Source: Sabulibacter ruber
GTDB taxonomy: Bacteria > Bacteroidota > Bacteroidia > Cytophagales > Hymenobacteraceae
Reading direction: 5' to 3'
Assembly: GCF_017355955.1 (NCBI RefSeq)
Contig: NZ_JAFFID010000006.1
Span: forward strand, 124,001-188,000
DNA: 64,000 nucleotides
The notes under the pieces were generated by a model. It was given only the letters and a program-made list of their open reading frames with translations, was not told the origin of the DNA and ran no database searches. The position numbers were made by a program, and so were the translations under genes. This document shows, in pieces, positions 22,701 through 31,318 of this stretch; position 1 is the stretch's first letter, and the number at the start of each line of letters is the position of its first letter.

Positions 22701-25544
22701 CTATTGAATCAACAGGCGGCTTGCCATGCGGTGGTCACCGGCCTGCACGAGCAGAATGTATAGGCCCTGAGCACTGGTCGGAAGCTGCAGCTCGGTGGCG
22801 TGTTCACCGGTGTTCTTGCGGCCAAGAGAGCGCTGCAGCACAGTTCTGCCGTTCAAATCCACCAGGCGCACCTCCACCTCCGCGGTGGCCGCCAGCCCGA
22901 ATTTCACCTGCACTTTGCCTTGGGCGGGATTAGGAAATGGAGCATACAGTTTCAGAGTGCCGTTGCTTGCAAACTGCTCCTTCAAACCGGTCACGTTCTG
23001 GAACTGCACGATGGGGAACATCCCCAAGTACCCATTGTAGTTTTGCTCCGCACGGAAGTCTTTCCAGATGCGACCAGAATGGCTGTGCAATCTAACGGCG
23101 TTCCTGGTTACTCCTTGGTCACTGGCGGGACGTGAATTGTTGGAGGTATGTAACAAGGCAAGATTATCTCCCTCAAAGCCGCCGTGGGCGTAGTCTGTGA
23201 AGTTGAGAGACAGATAAAAGGCATTTTCCACTGGCACCGGGGCATTGAACGTGGTGGTCATGGCCGTTTGGTCCAGCTTCATGTCTTTGAACCACACGTC
23301 TTTGCGGCCCAGTTTACGATTTGGGAGGTTATTGGCGTCTAGGTCAAACACGTTGAACTCGGCCACATTTTCCGATTCAGCGGACACCACTCCGGTATGG
23401 TAGCTCACCACGCCCACTACCGCCGCCTTGCCCGAGACCTCAAACCTCTCGGCGAACTCCTCGATGTAGCTGTTCCCCATGCCGGTGAAGTGGTAATCGG
23501 TCTCCCACCACTCTCTAGCTTCCACCACTGAATCTTTCAGGGCTATAGTAGAAGCGAAGTTGCGGAGGGTGTGTTCTTGGGGCTGTAGGGTAAGGGTGGC
23601 AGGGGCAGGGCTCTGGTCATCGGTACCCGTGGCATGGTCCGTGAACCGGTAAACAGCACCGTTCTGGCCAACGGCCCAACCATGGTTCAGATCCGTGAAA
23701 GAATGCGCGAAGGTACGGTTGTCTAACTCTGTCTCGGCCCAGGTGTGGCCGCCGTCGGTGGTGGAGAGAATGGTGCCGTGGCTGTCTCTGCGGCCGGTTA
23801 CCCAACCCCGGTGGGCACTAGTGAAATGCACGTCAAAGAAGTGCGATACAAAGGCGGGCGGGATGGTTTGCGGCACCCAGGTCTGGCCTCCGTCTATGGT
23901 CTTCAGCACATAGTCATGGTCGCCCACGGCCCACCCGTGATGGGCATCGGTAAAGTGCACGGCATTCAGGGTACGGAGCGTGCCGCTGGTTTGTCTGGTC
24001 CAGGTCTGGCCTCCGTCCGTGGATTTGGCAATCACGCCGTTTCGGCCCACCGCCCAACCGGTGTTCTCCTCCAAAAAGTAAACACCGGTATACTCCATGC
24101 CCTTCACCCCGAAGAACTCTGAATGGGCCTGCCAAGCGGTTCCGTCATAGCGCAGAATAGTACCGGAGCTACCCACCGCCCAGCCTTTGGGCGGTGCGTT
24201 GGTGCCCTCCGCCCGCTTCAGGAAAAACACATGGTTAAGACCGTAGTCATGCCCCAGGGGATGGGCCGGAAGGGTTTGTGCCTGCCAGTTCTGACCGCCG
24301 TCCGACGTGGCTAGAAGAGCGACGGGGTTGGAGGCCACTACCCAGCCGTGCTGGTCATCGGCGAACGCGATTTTAGAGAAAGAGGCTTTGTCCAAAGGGG
24401 CGGGGCGGGGCACATTTTCCCAAGCCTGGCCTCCGTCCCTGGTACGGATGAGGGTTCCGGCATCACCTACGGCCCAACCTTGGGTGGTGTTCAGGAACGT
24501 GACGTCTGATAAATCATGGTAAACAAAAGCCTCCCTTTTGCTTTGCCAGGTCTCCCCGGCGTCTGTGCTCACATACACGGTGTTGGGCGTCATTATCGAC
24601 AAGGCAATGACCGTTCGGCCATCGGCGGAGACGTCGAGGTATTGGAGATACTGACCAGGCTGGTCCAGCACTTTGACCCAAGACCGGCCGCCGTCAGTGG
24701 TTCTGTAAATGTAATGCTGTGTGTCTACCAGAAACCCAACGGTAGTGCTCTGAAAACGAAACTGCGAAAAACTTAGGCTGGGGTTCCCGATTACATTCTC
24801 CGGTAGGGCTGTGGCAGCCCAGGTTTGGCCGCCATTGGAGGTGTGCAGGATACTCTTGTTATGATGGTCCAGCACCCAACCGGTCTGCGCGTCAATGAAG
24901 CTGACGTGGTAGAAACCATACTCTCCCGAGGCATGCGTGGGATACGTCAGGTTTTGCCAGGTGCGCCCCCCGTCTACCGTTTTCATGATGGAATTTCCCC
25001 CTACCATGTACCCGGTTTGCCCCATCATCACAATGTTGCTGACCAACATGTCTTCGGGGAAATCGGCCTCGGCCCAGGTTTGGCCTTGGTTTTGGGTGTG
25101 GTACAGCTTTGAACCACCACTCTCCTCATCATACATCATGACCAAACCAGATTGCTCGCTTATGATGCGCAAAAGCTGAGGATAGCCTCTCAGCGAAGAG
25201 GGCAAGGGCGTCCAGGTTTGGCCCCCATCCTGGGTCTGGTGCAGTTGACCTGCTTCATTGACTGTCCAACCGCTGGTGGCGTTGAGAAAATGGGTAAGGG
25301 TGAAATCTACTTCAGCGGGAGCCGTTGCGTTCTGCCAAGTCTGCCCCGAGTTAGTAGAGTACAGCCCTATTTTGGGGTATCCCGTTACAAACAGGTTTTG
25401 GGCCGAAGGTGCGAATACATTGGTGTACTGGTCAGGCTCCCGGCCCCGCTGGTGTTGCCAGGTCTGGGCTTGGCTTAGAAAAGGGAAGAGGATGAACAGA
25501 GATAGCACCAGAGAGAAAATGTATTTGGGTATTAATGGTCTCAT
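22701..25544 (-). CDS. Large T9SS protein: Ycf48/BNR propeller plus His-containing domain
   Basis: This 947-residue secreted protein has a signal peptide (YIFSLVLSLFILFPFLSQAQ). Residues ~28-650 hold about 13-14 repeats of the Ycf48/BNR kind (T-x-DGGQTW, GWAVG), which form beta-propellers. Residues ~665-860 hold the domain shared with 21688-22638 (VVGVVSYHTG, LGRKDVWFKD, AMTTTFNAPV, DYAHGGFEGD, HSHSGRIWKDFR). The C-terminal ~80 residues are a T9SS type A sorting domain. It should be exposed on or released from the cell surface. It is the first gene of a leftward operon with the smaller paralogue, DUF4625 and possibly the TonB receptor. Confidence 0.82.
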   Translation of the reverse strand: MRPLIPKYIFSLVLSLFILFPFLSQAQTWQHQRGREPDQYTNVFAPSAQNLFVTGYPKIGLYSTNSGQTWQNATAPAEVDFTLTHFLNATSGWTVNEAGQLHQTQDGGQTWTPLPSSLRGYPQLLRIISEQSGLVMMYDEESGGSKLYHTQNQGQTWAEADFPEDMLVSNIVMMGQTGYMVGGNSIMKTVDGGRTWQNLTYPTHASGEYGFYHVSFIDAQTGWVLDHHNKSILHTSNGGQTWAATALPENVIGNPSLSFSQFRFQSTTVGFLVDTQHYIYRTTDGGRSWVKVLDQPGQYLQYLDVSADGRTVIALSIMTPNTVYVSTDAGETWQSKREAFVYHDLSDVTFLNTTQGWAVGDAGTLIRTRDGGQAWENVPRPAPLDKASFSKIAFADDQHGWVVASNPVALLATSDGGQNWQAQTLPAHPLGHDYGLNHVFFLKRAEGTNAPPKGWAVGSSGTILRYDGTAWQAHSEFFGVKGMEYTGVYFLEENTGWAVGRNGVIAKSTDGGQTWTRQTSGTLRTLNAVHFTDAHHGWAVGDHDYVLKTIDGGQTWVPQTIPPAFVSHFFDVHFTSAHRGWVTGRRDSHGTILSTTDGGHTWAETELDNRTFAHSFTDLNHGWAVGQNGAVYRFTDHATGTDDQSPAPATLTLQPQEHTLRNFASTIALKDSVVEAREWWETDYHFTGMGNSYIEEFAERFEVSGKAAVVGVVSYHTGVVSAESENVAEFNVFDLDANNLPNRKLGRKDVWFKDMKLDQTAMTTTFNAPVPVENAFYLSLNFTDYAHGGFEGDNLALLHTSNNSRPASDQGVTRNAVRLHSHSGRIWKDFRAEQNYNGYLGMFPIVQFQNVTGLKEQFASNGTLKLYAPFPNPAQGKVQVKFGLAATAEVEVRLVDLNGRTVLQRSLGRKNTGEHATELQLPTSAQGLYILLVQAGDHRMASRLLIQ

Positions 25545-26085
25545 CGGAAGGATCTATAGGTAGAAATGAATTATTTTTTTCAGAAGAATAGGAGAGCCTT
25601 ATGTCCTCTTAAAGGGCGTAAGTAGCAAGCACAGGGCTTCTGCCGTGTGGCTGCATTCCATAGCTGGGCTAGGATCGAATTGAATCCCAAGGATCAGCCT
25701 GCTGGCAACAATAGACCACAAGAGTACCCCGGATGGGATCCTACAGGCAAAGGTCCAAACGAACAGGGGCTATCTGTATCAGGGCTTGTTTCCTAAAAAC
25801 CAGGCCCTAAACAGACAGGGACTTCAAAGGCAGGGGCAAAAAGGGCGTTCTTCTTAGGTTCCGGACCTGATAGCGGTGCGCTTGTTGTGCCAGTTCAACG
25901 GATGGCAAACCTGTTCAACATGCCAACCTTGAGCCTAGGGCAGCAGAAATCCAAGTAGTACCTTGTTGGCACAAGCGTTCGGCCAAAGCGCACTTCCTGC
26001 GAAAGCAAGCCGCCCAACAGCACGCAAGCCTAGGCACAGCGGTCACGCAGGTTTTGTGGAATCAGGAAAAATAAAAGAGGCCTGG
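25545..26085. other. Gene-free stretch holding dispersed repeat copy 5
   Basis: No supported gene. A copy of the dispersed repeat lies at 25785-25813. The AT-rich bases just above 25545 probably hold the promoter of the large T9SS gene. Confidence 0.4.
25785..25813 (-). repeat. Dispersed intergenic repeat, copy 5
   Basis: On the minus strand this reads TGTTTAGGGCCTGGTTTTTA plus GGAAACAAG, a slightly stretched match to the family core. Confidence 0.5.
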
Positions 26086-26430
26086 TTAGGCGGAGGGGGG
26101 CCCTCGGAGGGCAATGTTGTTGGGGAACGTGAATTGCCAGGCGAAACCTTCCTGCACCGCATACCCGTCTACAAACGCCACATCCGGAAAGGTGAAGGTT
26201 TGGAATTCGGGAGATGTGAAATGGTGGTTGAAGTATTGGTCTGTCTGGCAGTGCGTGTGCTTGGTGTCAAGGATAGAACCGTCTTCAGTTTTAACGGATC
26301 CTCCACTAGAAGGGGTTTTGTGCTCTGTATGTTCGTGGGCGTGCAAAGCCAACACTGCATTTTCGGGGGTCATTATCCGCAGAAAAAGCAGCAACAGAAA
26401 GGGGGCGATATAGGGACTGAATAAACGCAC
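26086..26430 (-). CDS. His-rich small exported protein of the metal locus
   Basis: This 114-residue protein starts at GTG 26430 with a signal peptide (YIAPFLLLLFLRIM). The mature part has a dense His cluster: LHAHEHTEHKTP, then KHTHCQTDQYFNHHF. The single Cys lies inside the His cluster. It is similar in design to the protein at 15059. It is probably the first gene of the leftward arm, although 541 bp separate it from the large T9SS gene. A near-consensus -7 element (TATATTTA) lies ~20 bp upstream at 26445-26452. Periplasmic zinc buffering or handover is the likely job, inferred from composition and context. Confidence 0.65.
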   Translation of the reverse strand: MRLFSPYIAPFLLLLFLRIMTPENAVLALHAHEHTEHKTPSSGGSVKTEDGSILDTKHTHCQTDQYFNHHFTSPEFQTFTFPDVAFVDGYAVQEGFAWQFTFPNNIALRGPPSA

Positions 26431-26510
26431 GCAGCTTATATACTGGGTAAATATAGTTGGCTTACTTTAGAATCAGGCTATTTTTATAAACATTTTAACT
26501 TTTAACAGGG

Positions 26511-26532
26511 GAAAGGCCTGCTTCGGCCTTTC
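26511..26532. terminator. Hairpin between the His-rich gene and the ChrA relic
   Basis: GAAAGGCC and GGCCTTTC form a perfect 8-bp stem with a 6-nt loop. No T-run follows on either side, so its strength is unsure. Confidence 0.4.
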
Positions 26533-26540
26533 ATGTCACT

Positions 26541-26782
26541 TGTGATGCAGCCTTGAACCGGAGAGCACCGAGGCTCTTCCTGGACGGCCTCAGCGTGGCC
26601 TCCGTTTCGGTGATCGCTGTGGTGGGCGTCCACCTGTTCACCGAATCCGTCCGGCAGTGGTAGGGGCGGTAGTCTTGGCGGTATGCCTGGCCTTGACACT
26701 TCTTTGGGAAAGGCTCAGCACCGGCGTCATCTTTCTAGTGGGTAGTGTGGGGGCTCTTACTCAGAGCATGCCACAGGTCTAA
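26541..26782 (+). pseudogene. Relic of the C-terminus of a chromate transporter (ChrA-like)
   Basis: The frame from 26541 reads RAPRLFLDGLSVASVSVIAV and ESVRQW and then meets TAG. One base on, a second frame continues VVGAVVLAVCLALTLLWERL and GVIFLVGSVGALTQ to a stop at 26782. The pieces together match the layout of the last two helices of ChrA-type transporters: an FLDG-x-N-AAS-like motif, a helix, a short loop, and a final Gly-rich helix. A frameshift and the loss of everything upstream mark it as a dead fragment. Confidence 0.5.
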
Positions 26783-26850
26783 CTATGGAAAAACCTTATG
26801 GCGCCCTATGCAGCACAGGATCGCGGGCAAGAACCGCCGTCAAACGGGGA

Positions 26851-27417
26851 TCATAGCGTCCCGGAGAGCACACCTGCCAATTCCCTTTGGAGGTCCTCGC
26901 CTCTGTTGGCATTGTACCAATTCTGGATCTCTACTTTCACCTTCTCAAAGGGGGCCTTCTCTCTCTGCAGTTCGGCATACACCCGCTGGCAGTTGGCAGG
27001 GCGCGGCCCCCACGTCCCCAGGTCATTGCCCTCCCGATCCCGGATGACCACTTTCGGGATCGATCTGGTGCCGTTGGTGAGGTACTGCTCGATCCTGAAG
27101 GGAGCCATGTCCCTTAGCTCGTAGGAGATGGATATTAGCGGGTTCTCCCGCGCTGCCATCTCGAGGAAGGGCAGGTTGTGGGCCGCGTCGCCGCACCAGG
27201 GCTCGGTGATCACGATCCAGTCTTGGGGCCGGTCAATCCTAGCGACAACCTCCAAAAACTCCTTCGATAGTTCCCCGGTCTTGAACCAACGGTTCATGCG
27301 TGACCAGTTCAGTTTTGTGTAGGCCAGATAGTCCGGGTTGTCATAGGGGGGCTGCTGCTCTGCGGCGGCCCTCTCCATTATATCCTTGAAGTAGGCGCTG
27401 TATTCCTGATAGTTCAT
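26851..27417 (-). CDS. Thioredoxin-like protein (Thioredoxin_9 type)
   Basis: This 188-residue cytosolic protein has a thioredoxin fold in which the active-site region reads IVITEPWCGDAAHNLPFLE, that is Trp-Cys-Gly-Asp with only one Cys. A cis-Pro-type strand follows in IPKVVIRDREG. This is the pattern of the Thioredoxin_9 family, common in Bacteroidota, whose members lack the second Cys and probably act in thiol handling rather than as classical disulphide reductases. The ATG at 27417 is used; the 11 upstream codons are not conserved-looking. It stands alone. Confidence 0.82.
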   Translation of the reverse strand: MNYQEYSAYFKDIMERAAAEQQPPYDNPDYLAYTKLNWSRMNRWFKTGELSKEFLEVVARIDRPQDWIVITEPWCGDAAHNLPFLEMAARENPLISISYELRDMAPFRIEQYLTNGTRSIPKVVIRDREGNDLGTWGPRPANCQRVYAELQREKAPFEKVKVEIQNWYNANRGEDLQRELAGVLSGTL

Positions 27418-27749
27418 CGTCTGCTTTATTGAAGTTGTTGGGTTGTGCAAGCTTGATTTTGATTACTTAACGAACAGAGTACCCGCAACCTCCCAGTACG
27501 GACCGGTGGAGTGGGACTTGGTCTCAGGCGCTGTCAAGCCCGGCACTAGCAATACTGCTATGCGTGATCTCTCCACTGGGTTTTCCAACTCGCTTTATGT
27601 TTGGTCTATGGTGCAATCTAGGGTATCCTCCATGTCCGATCGGTATCCGTTTCCCTGAGGAAAGCGCGTTCCCAAGGGAAACCAATCACTCGCCTGTTGC
27701 CAGTGTGATAAGACAAGTTATAGAGAAGAAGGTGAAAAAGGAACCGCTA
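27418..27749. other. Gene-free stretch
   Basis: Short open frames exist but overlap in several phases and show no domain. No hairpin or repeat was noticed. Confidence 0.4.
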
Positions 27750-27953
27750 ATGAACGGAAACATGGTCTATGAGGAGAGAATGCCCGCTATATAGGACATC
27801 ATAGAGCCGCTCTGCGGGAAATTGAAGTTACGTATACTTGGCTCCTTGCTGTAAGGCGAGAGACTCTGCTTCATGGCCTTGCTTAGGGAACTTGACGGGA
27901 TCGGGGTCAAGATGCTCTTCAAGGGACTGAAGAACCTAAAGTTGTTGGTTTAA
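27750..27953 (+). pseudogene. Decayed HxlR-family regulator
   Basis: A single 68-codon frame interrupted by TAG (27792) and TAA (27852) reads DIIEPLCGKLKLRILGSLL, then GERLCFMALLRELDGIGVKM and LFKGLKNLKLLV. This follows the HxlR core (D-x-I-GGKWKL-x-IL, then RF-x-LLREL-x-GI-x-KML, then LK-x-LE-x-NGLV) with substitutions at Trp and elsewhere. The wing and the C-terminal helix are missing. Two stops in one frame and the lost 3' half show a dead gene. Three intact HxlR genes remain in the window. Confidence 0.65.
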
Positions 27954-28384
27954 GGAATACTCGGTTCCTTTTATGGGGTGCTTCCCACCCTTCAGAAGGA
28001 TGCTGTCTCCTATATGGAAGTCAGTCACATAAAGCCTGTCATTACCTTTCGGGATAAGGTATTTTTCCTGCAGGATGACAAACCTGAACCTTGCCGGGCA
28101 CGAGGAATGGAGGACGCCTAAGCAAAAAGGAGCCACCTGGTTGCCGGGAAAGCGAAAGGGAGGCTATTTACTGCCCCCCCTTCCTAAGACTACTGGAAAT
28201 AACTTTTGATAAAGGATGTATACGGGGAAAGGTTGTTTGTTGAAAACTCACTTGCCGAACCTTAAATTCACCCGTTCCTGGCCCTGGAAATACTCTGTAG
28301 TTTACTGGGGGTTAAACGTAAATAAATCTCTTTGTCAAAAATTGATTCAACATTCATAGCCGTAATGCAGTTTCTCTATAATAA
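27954..28384. other. Mostly gene-free stretch
   Basis: A 66-codon minus-strand frame (27936-28136) contains EKYLIPKGNDRLYVTDFHIG, which reads like real protein and could be a relic or a tiny gene; I cannot assign it. The rest, becoming AT-rich after 28200, shows no gene. Confidence 0.35.
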
Positions 28385-28597
28385 TTGCTGAAAATCTATT
28401 TTGCTACTCCTAACTTCTTCAAGGCATCTTTTATAATTGAGCAGTTATCCATCCTTGATTTAAGCGGGGAACTAGCCAAAAGCATCACAGACAAAGCAAT
28501 TGATAGAAGAAATGTGACACATACAGCAGAAGATTTTCTTGCGATTAATGAACTTGGGATACAGGCTACTGGAATAGCCAATAACGCCAAGAAGTAA
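28385..28597 (+). CDS. Possible small protein of unknown function
   Basis: This 70-residue frame starts at TTG and reads LSILDLSGELAKSITDKAID and HTAEDFLAINELGIQATG. The composition is normal for a soluble protein. The antisense frame (28396-28635) looks membrane-like but is best explained as its mirror. A GC-rich hairpin (GCCTCGG / CCGGGGC, 28604-28620) follows the stop. The DNA is AT-rich like the far left of the window. Existence as a gene is uncertain. Confidence 0.3.
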   Translation: MLKIYFATPNFFKASFIIEQLSILDLSGELAKSITDKAIDRRNVTHTAEDFLAINELGIQATGIANNAKK

Positions 28598-28988
28598 AAA
28601 AAGCCTCGGTCAACGCCGGGGCTGTTCATGGGCAAAAGAAAACTCAGAGGTATTTAGTAATTTTTTGTTGTTTGCTTGATGGTTGCTTTACGAAAACCAG
28701 ATGCTTACTTTCTGTGAGCCTTATGTTTGGCATATGAAAGGTTTATCCAACATAAACCATGAAATACCAATCTCATTTCTATAACATGTTAATAATAAGC
28801 ATAATAACAACAATAACAACAACAAACTCTTCAGCTCAAGCCATTGATTTTCATTTATTTATGTGAGAATCCTTGCAACTTTCTTTGCTATTATCCAGTT
28901 TTGCACAAGATAAGAGTATCAATAACAGTAGTCACATTTTTAATAAGAAGGGTGTGAATATGGGAAGTGGTAATCTTAATTTCAATTT
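28598..28988. other. AT-rich stretch with signal-peptide-like short frames
   Basis: Short plus-strand frames near 28785 (LIISIITTITTTNSSAQA) and 28872 (LQLSLLLSSFAQDKS) each look like a signal peptide cut off from a protein. They may be relics of secreted-protein genes. Tandem ACA/ATA triplets (28795-28825) make the DNA low in complexity. Confidence 0.35.
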
Positions 28989-29153
28989 ATGGGCAATATC
29001 AAAGCAACAACTAAGGTTAAGCCTTGCGGAGACAAGGTAGAGGTCGCTTCGGCGGTCCATAAGAACTTAGACACTTTCGCATCTGCTTTTAAAATCCTTA
29101 CCAAAAAAGAGGTAGAGGCAAAGAGATGCAATGTCTATTCTTATGCTGTTTAA
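28989..29153 (+). CDS. Possible small basic protein
   Basis: A 54-residue frame (MGNIKATTKVKPCGDKVEVA, then NLDTFASAFKILTKKEVEAK) ends 3 bp before the start of the gene at 29157, so the two may form an operon. The composition is protein-like. The family is not recognised. Confidence 0.35.
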   Translation: MGNIKATTKVKPCGDKVEVASAVHKNLDTFASAFKILTKKEVEAKRCNVYSYAV

Positions 29154-29156
29154 TTT

Positions 29157-29717
29157 GTGATAGATACCGGGTTAGAGGGTAAGAACGAATACAGCGGGTA
29201 CCAATATAAGTTTGTTGGCAAAATCCCCGGATATTCCGAATTTAACCAATGCAATTTCATACACCGCTTTTCCTTTCGGTATAAGAATACCAGAGGAACA
29301 AAGCGGTGTATTTTTGTTGATGTAGAAGAGTACGATCACCAGGTATTCATTGTGAAGTTCTACCTGAAGCACCTGAAGAATTCACCTAAACGGTTTTCAG
29401 CAACAACACAAGATAGGCTTTGCGGAAGGGTACTTGCAACATGCGCTAAAATAATGCTGTTCCATTTTGCCAAAGTAAATCCATATGCCTCCTTTGGGTT
29501 TATCGGGGCAAATGGTGAAGGGGAGGACAAACATAACACCATTAGATTTAGAGTGTACTCTCCGTTAGCAGTACGCCTCTTCAATCCGAACAACTATATT
29601 CATGCCATCAAAGAGGAGATAAGCGCTTATATAATTCTGAGCAGGGCCAATCCAGATCCTCTGTTAGCTGAGAATGTGTACCGTATGTTTAAAAAGCATT
29701 ATGAAGGATTAGCATAA
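29157..29717 (+). CDS. Cytosolic protein of unknown function
   Basis: This 186-residue protein starts at a GTG and has no signal or membrane segment. It is rich in aromatic and basic residues (NFIHRFSFRYKNTRGTKRC, FIVKFYLKHLKNSPKRFSA, then VNPYASFGFIGANGEGEDKH) and ends with helices (HAIKEEISAYIIL, NVYRMFKKHYEGLA). The family is not recognised; the middle GFIGANGEGEDKHNTIRFR resembles a GNAT-like strand-loop but is not enough to call. Its AT-rich codon use differs from neighbouring genes and suggests transfer. A GC-rich CGCCGGGGCTTTT tail follows the stop. Confidence 0.65.
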   Translation: MIDTGLEGKNEYSGYQYKFVGKIPGYSEFNQCNFIHRFSFRYKNTRGTKRCIFVDVEEYDHQVFIVKFYLKHLKNSPKRFSATTQDRLCGRVLATCAKIMLFHFAKVNPYASFGFIGANGEGEDKHNTIRFRVYSPLAVRLFNPNNYIHAIKEEISAYIILSRANPDPLLAENVYRMFKKHYEGLA

Positions 29718-30286
29718 CGCCGGGGCTTTTCTCTTACAAAGGGGACTTCCGTTGTATTCCGCCCTTAACACCCCCACTGATTGGTGACGTACTCCGGATC
29801 TTCTCGCCTCTTGGCTTTTAGGGGACCCAGCCGTTCGATGGGCAGCTGCCTAGTATGAGTATCTCCAACGCCACCAGGATCCATGTATCCGCTTCGGGTA
29901 TCACCAACGACAACGCGAGGCTTTACGCCGGTTACCGGCTGAGGTACGTCATCATCAGGAACCGCTACCAGCCCAACGAGACCAGGCAGGAGCGCATGGT
30001 CCGACCTCCACTACTACCGGCTTTACCCCTTCAAGTCGCTTCCCACCCTTTCCCTGGATGCATGGGGATACTTCGGGTTCATCACCCGGTAACAGGGCAA
30101 TTACCTGTCCGGCCCGGCGAGGATCACCAGTCCATTTGGCAATCTTGGGTAAACCGTTAACTTAGTGGAGTCCTGGAACGGCAGCGGGCACAGTACCTGG
30201 GTCCGACGGAAAAGGTCGTGGGCAACCGGCCCTAATGCCGAACGTCGTACCCACAGTTGTTTGGCTGCATCCAAAAAGTACAGAAG
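29718..30286. other. Stretch without a confident gene
   Basis: A 101-codon plus frame (29855-30160) opens with MSISNATRIHVSASGITNDN, which reads like an extracellular or beta-rich protein, and decays after ~50 codons. It may be a gene relic. No terminator was seen. Confidence 0.35.
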
Positions 30287-31318
30287 GTGAGAAAATTGAT
30301 CCCGTTATTTCTATTGATCAGCCAGGTAGGCTTGGGCCAGATGAGAACCTTTAGCGGGAAGCCGATTGGGGCGGCTGAGTTTGAGAAGAGAATCAGAAAA
30401 GCCATGGATTCGCTCCAGGTGCCGGGGATGTCCATCGCGGTGATCAACGGGGGGAAGGTCGTCTATGCCAGGGGATTCGGGTTCTCCAACACCGAATCAA
30501 AGAAAGAGGTGACCGCCTCGACGGTATTCGAAGCAGCCTCCCTGTCCAAACCGGTTTTCGCCTTTTTTGCCCTAAAACTGGCCAAAGAGGGGAGATTGGA
30601 CATCGACAAACCCCTGGTGGACTACCTGGCTGCCGACAACATCGACGATGAGCGGTACAGGCGGATCACGGCGAGGATGGTCCTGGGCCACACCACGGGG
30701 TTGCCCAACTGGGGCGACGGTGAGAAACTGCGGCTGCTTTCGGAACCGGGGGAACGGTTCTCCTATTCCGGGGAGGCCTACGTGTACCTGGCCAGAGTCC
30801 TGGCGAAGTTATGCGGTACTTCCCTGAAGGGCCTGGAGGGCATTTTCCAAAGAGAGGTCGCAGAGGACCTGAAGCCGAATGGACTCCACTTCGTGCTGAC
30901 TGAAGGTATCAGGCAAAACCTGGCGGGCGGTTACCAAAAGGGGCAGCCGGTGAGTGACGAGCGGGACAGGACCGTCTTTGATCCCGCCGGCGGGCTGTAC
31001 TCGAACGTCCCAAGCTACGCGGCTTTTCTGGTCGGGTTGATGCAGCAGCAGAAACGGTATAGGGAGATGTTTGTACCCTTCGTCTCCCTGGAGGAAAGCA
31101 GCCCCATAAGGGAGTATTTCGGGGTGGAATCCTGGACTCTTGGCTTAGCCGTTGTGAAGATTGGGGGGAAGGAGAACTTCTGGCACGGGGGGAATAACCT
31201 GGGCTACACCTCTTCCTTCATGGTCAACCCCGCAAAGAGGTTCGGGTATGTCTATTTCACGAACGAGGACCAATGCAACGGGATGAAGAAAGTGGTGGAG
31301 AGTATCCTTTGGGACTGA
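30287..31318 (+). CDS. Secreted serine hydrolase, beta-lactamase class C family
   Basis: This 343-residue exported enzyme starts at GTG 30287, where a signal peptide begins (RKLIPLFLLISQVGLGQ). The class C/esterase fold is seen in MSIAVINGGKVVYARGFGF, the nucleophile Ser-x-x-Lys in SLSKPVFAFF (~residue 86), a Tyr-x-(Asn/Gly) element in FSYSGEAYVY (~residue 165), and the Lys/His-Gly-Gly-type motif in FWHGGNNLG (~residue 300). Family members include beta-lactamases, D-amino peptidases and esterases; the HGG form favours a peptidase or esterase over a true beta-lactamase. The substrate is unknown. A 20-bp inverted repeat lies downstream. Confidence 0.85.
   Translation: MRKLIPLFLLISQVGLGQMRTFSGKPIGAAEFEKRIRKAMDSLQVPGMSIAVINGGKVVYARGFGFSNTESKKEVTASTVFEAASLSKPVFAFFALKLAKEGRLDIDKPLVDYLAADNIDDERYRRITARMVLGHTTGLPNWGDGEKLRLLSEPGERFSYSGEAYVYLARVLAKLCGTSLKGLEGIFQREVAEDLKPNGLHFVLTEGIRQNLAGGYQKGQPVSDERDRTVFDPAGGLYSNVPSYAAFLVGLMQQQKRYREMFVPFVSLEESSPIREYFGVESWTLGLAVVKIGGKENFWHGGNNLGYTSSFMVNPAKRFGYVYFTNEDQCNGMKKVVESILWD

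Noticed and set aside
18247..26430. Reading the receptor locus as copper- or haem-specific
   Set aside because: No haem-binding or Met-rich copper motifs were seen; the AztD-like His motifs favour zinc, although copper cannot be excluded for the His/Cys-rich small proteins.
28396..28635. Minus-strand 79-codon frame with two hydrophobic stretches
   Set aside because: It is the mirror of a hydrophilic plus frame, which commonly looks hydrophobic, and its first codons lie inside a GC-rich hairpin.
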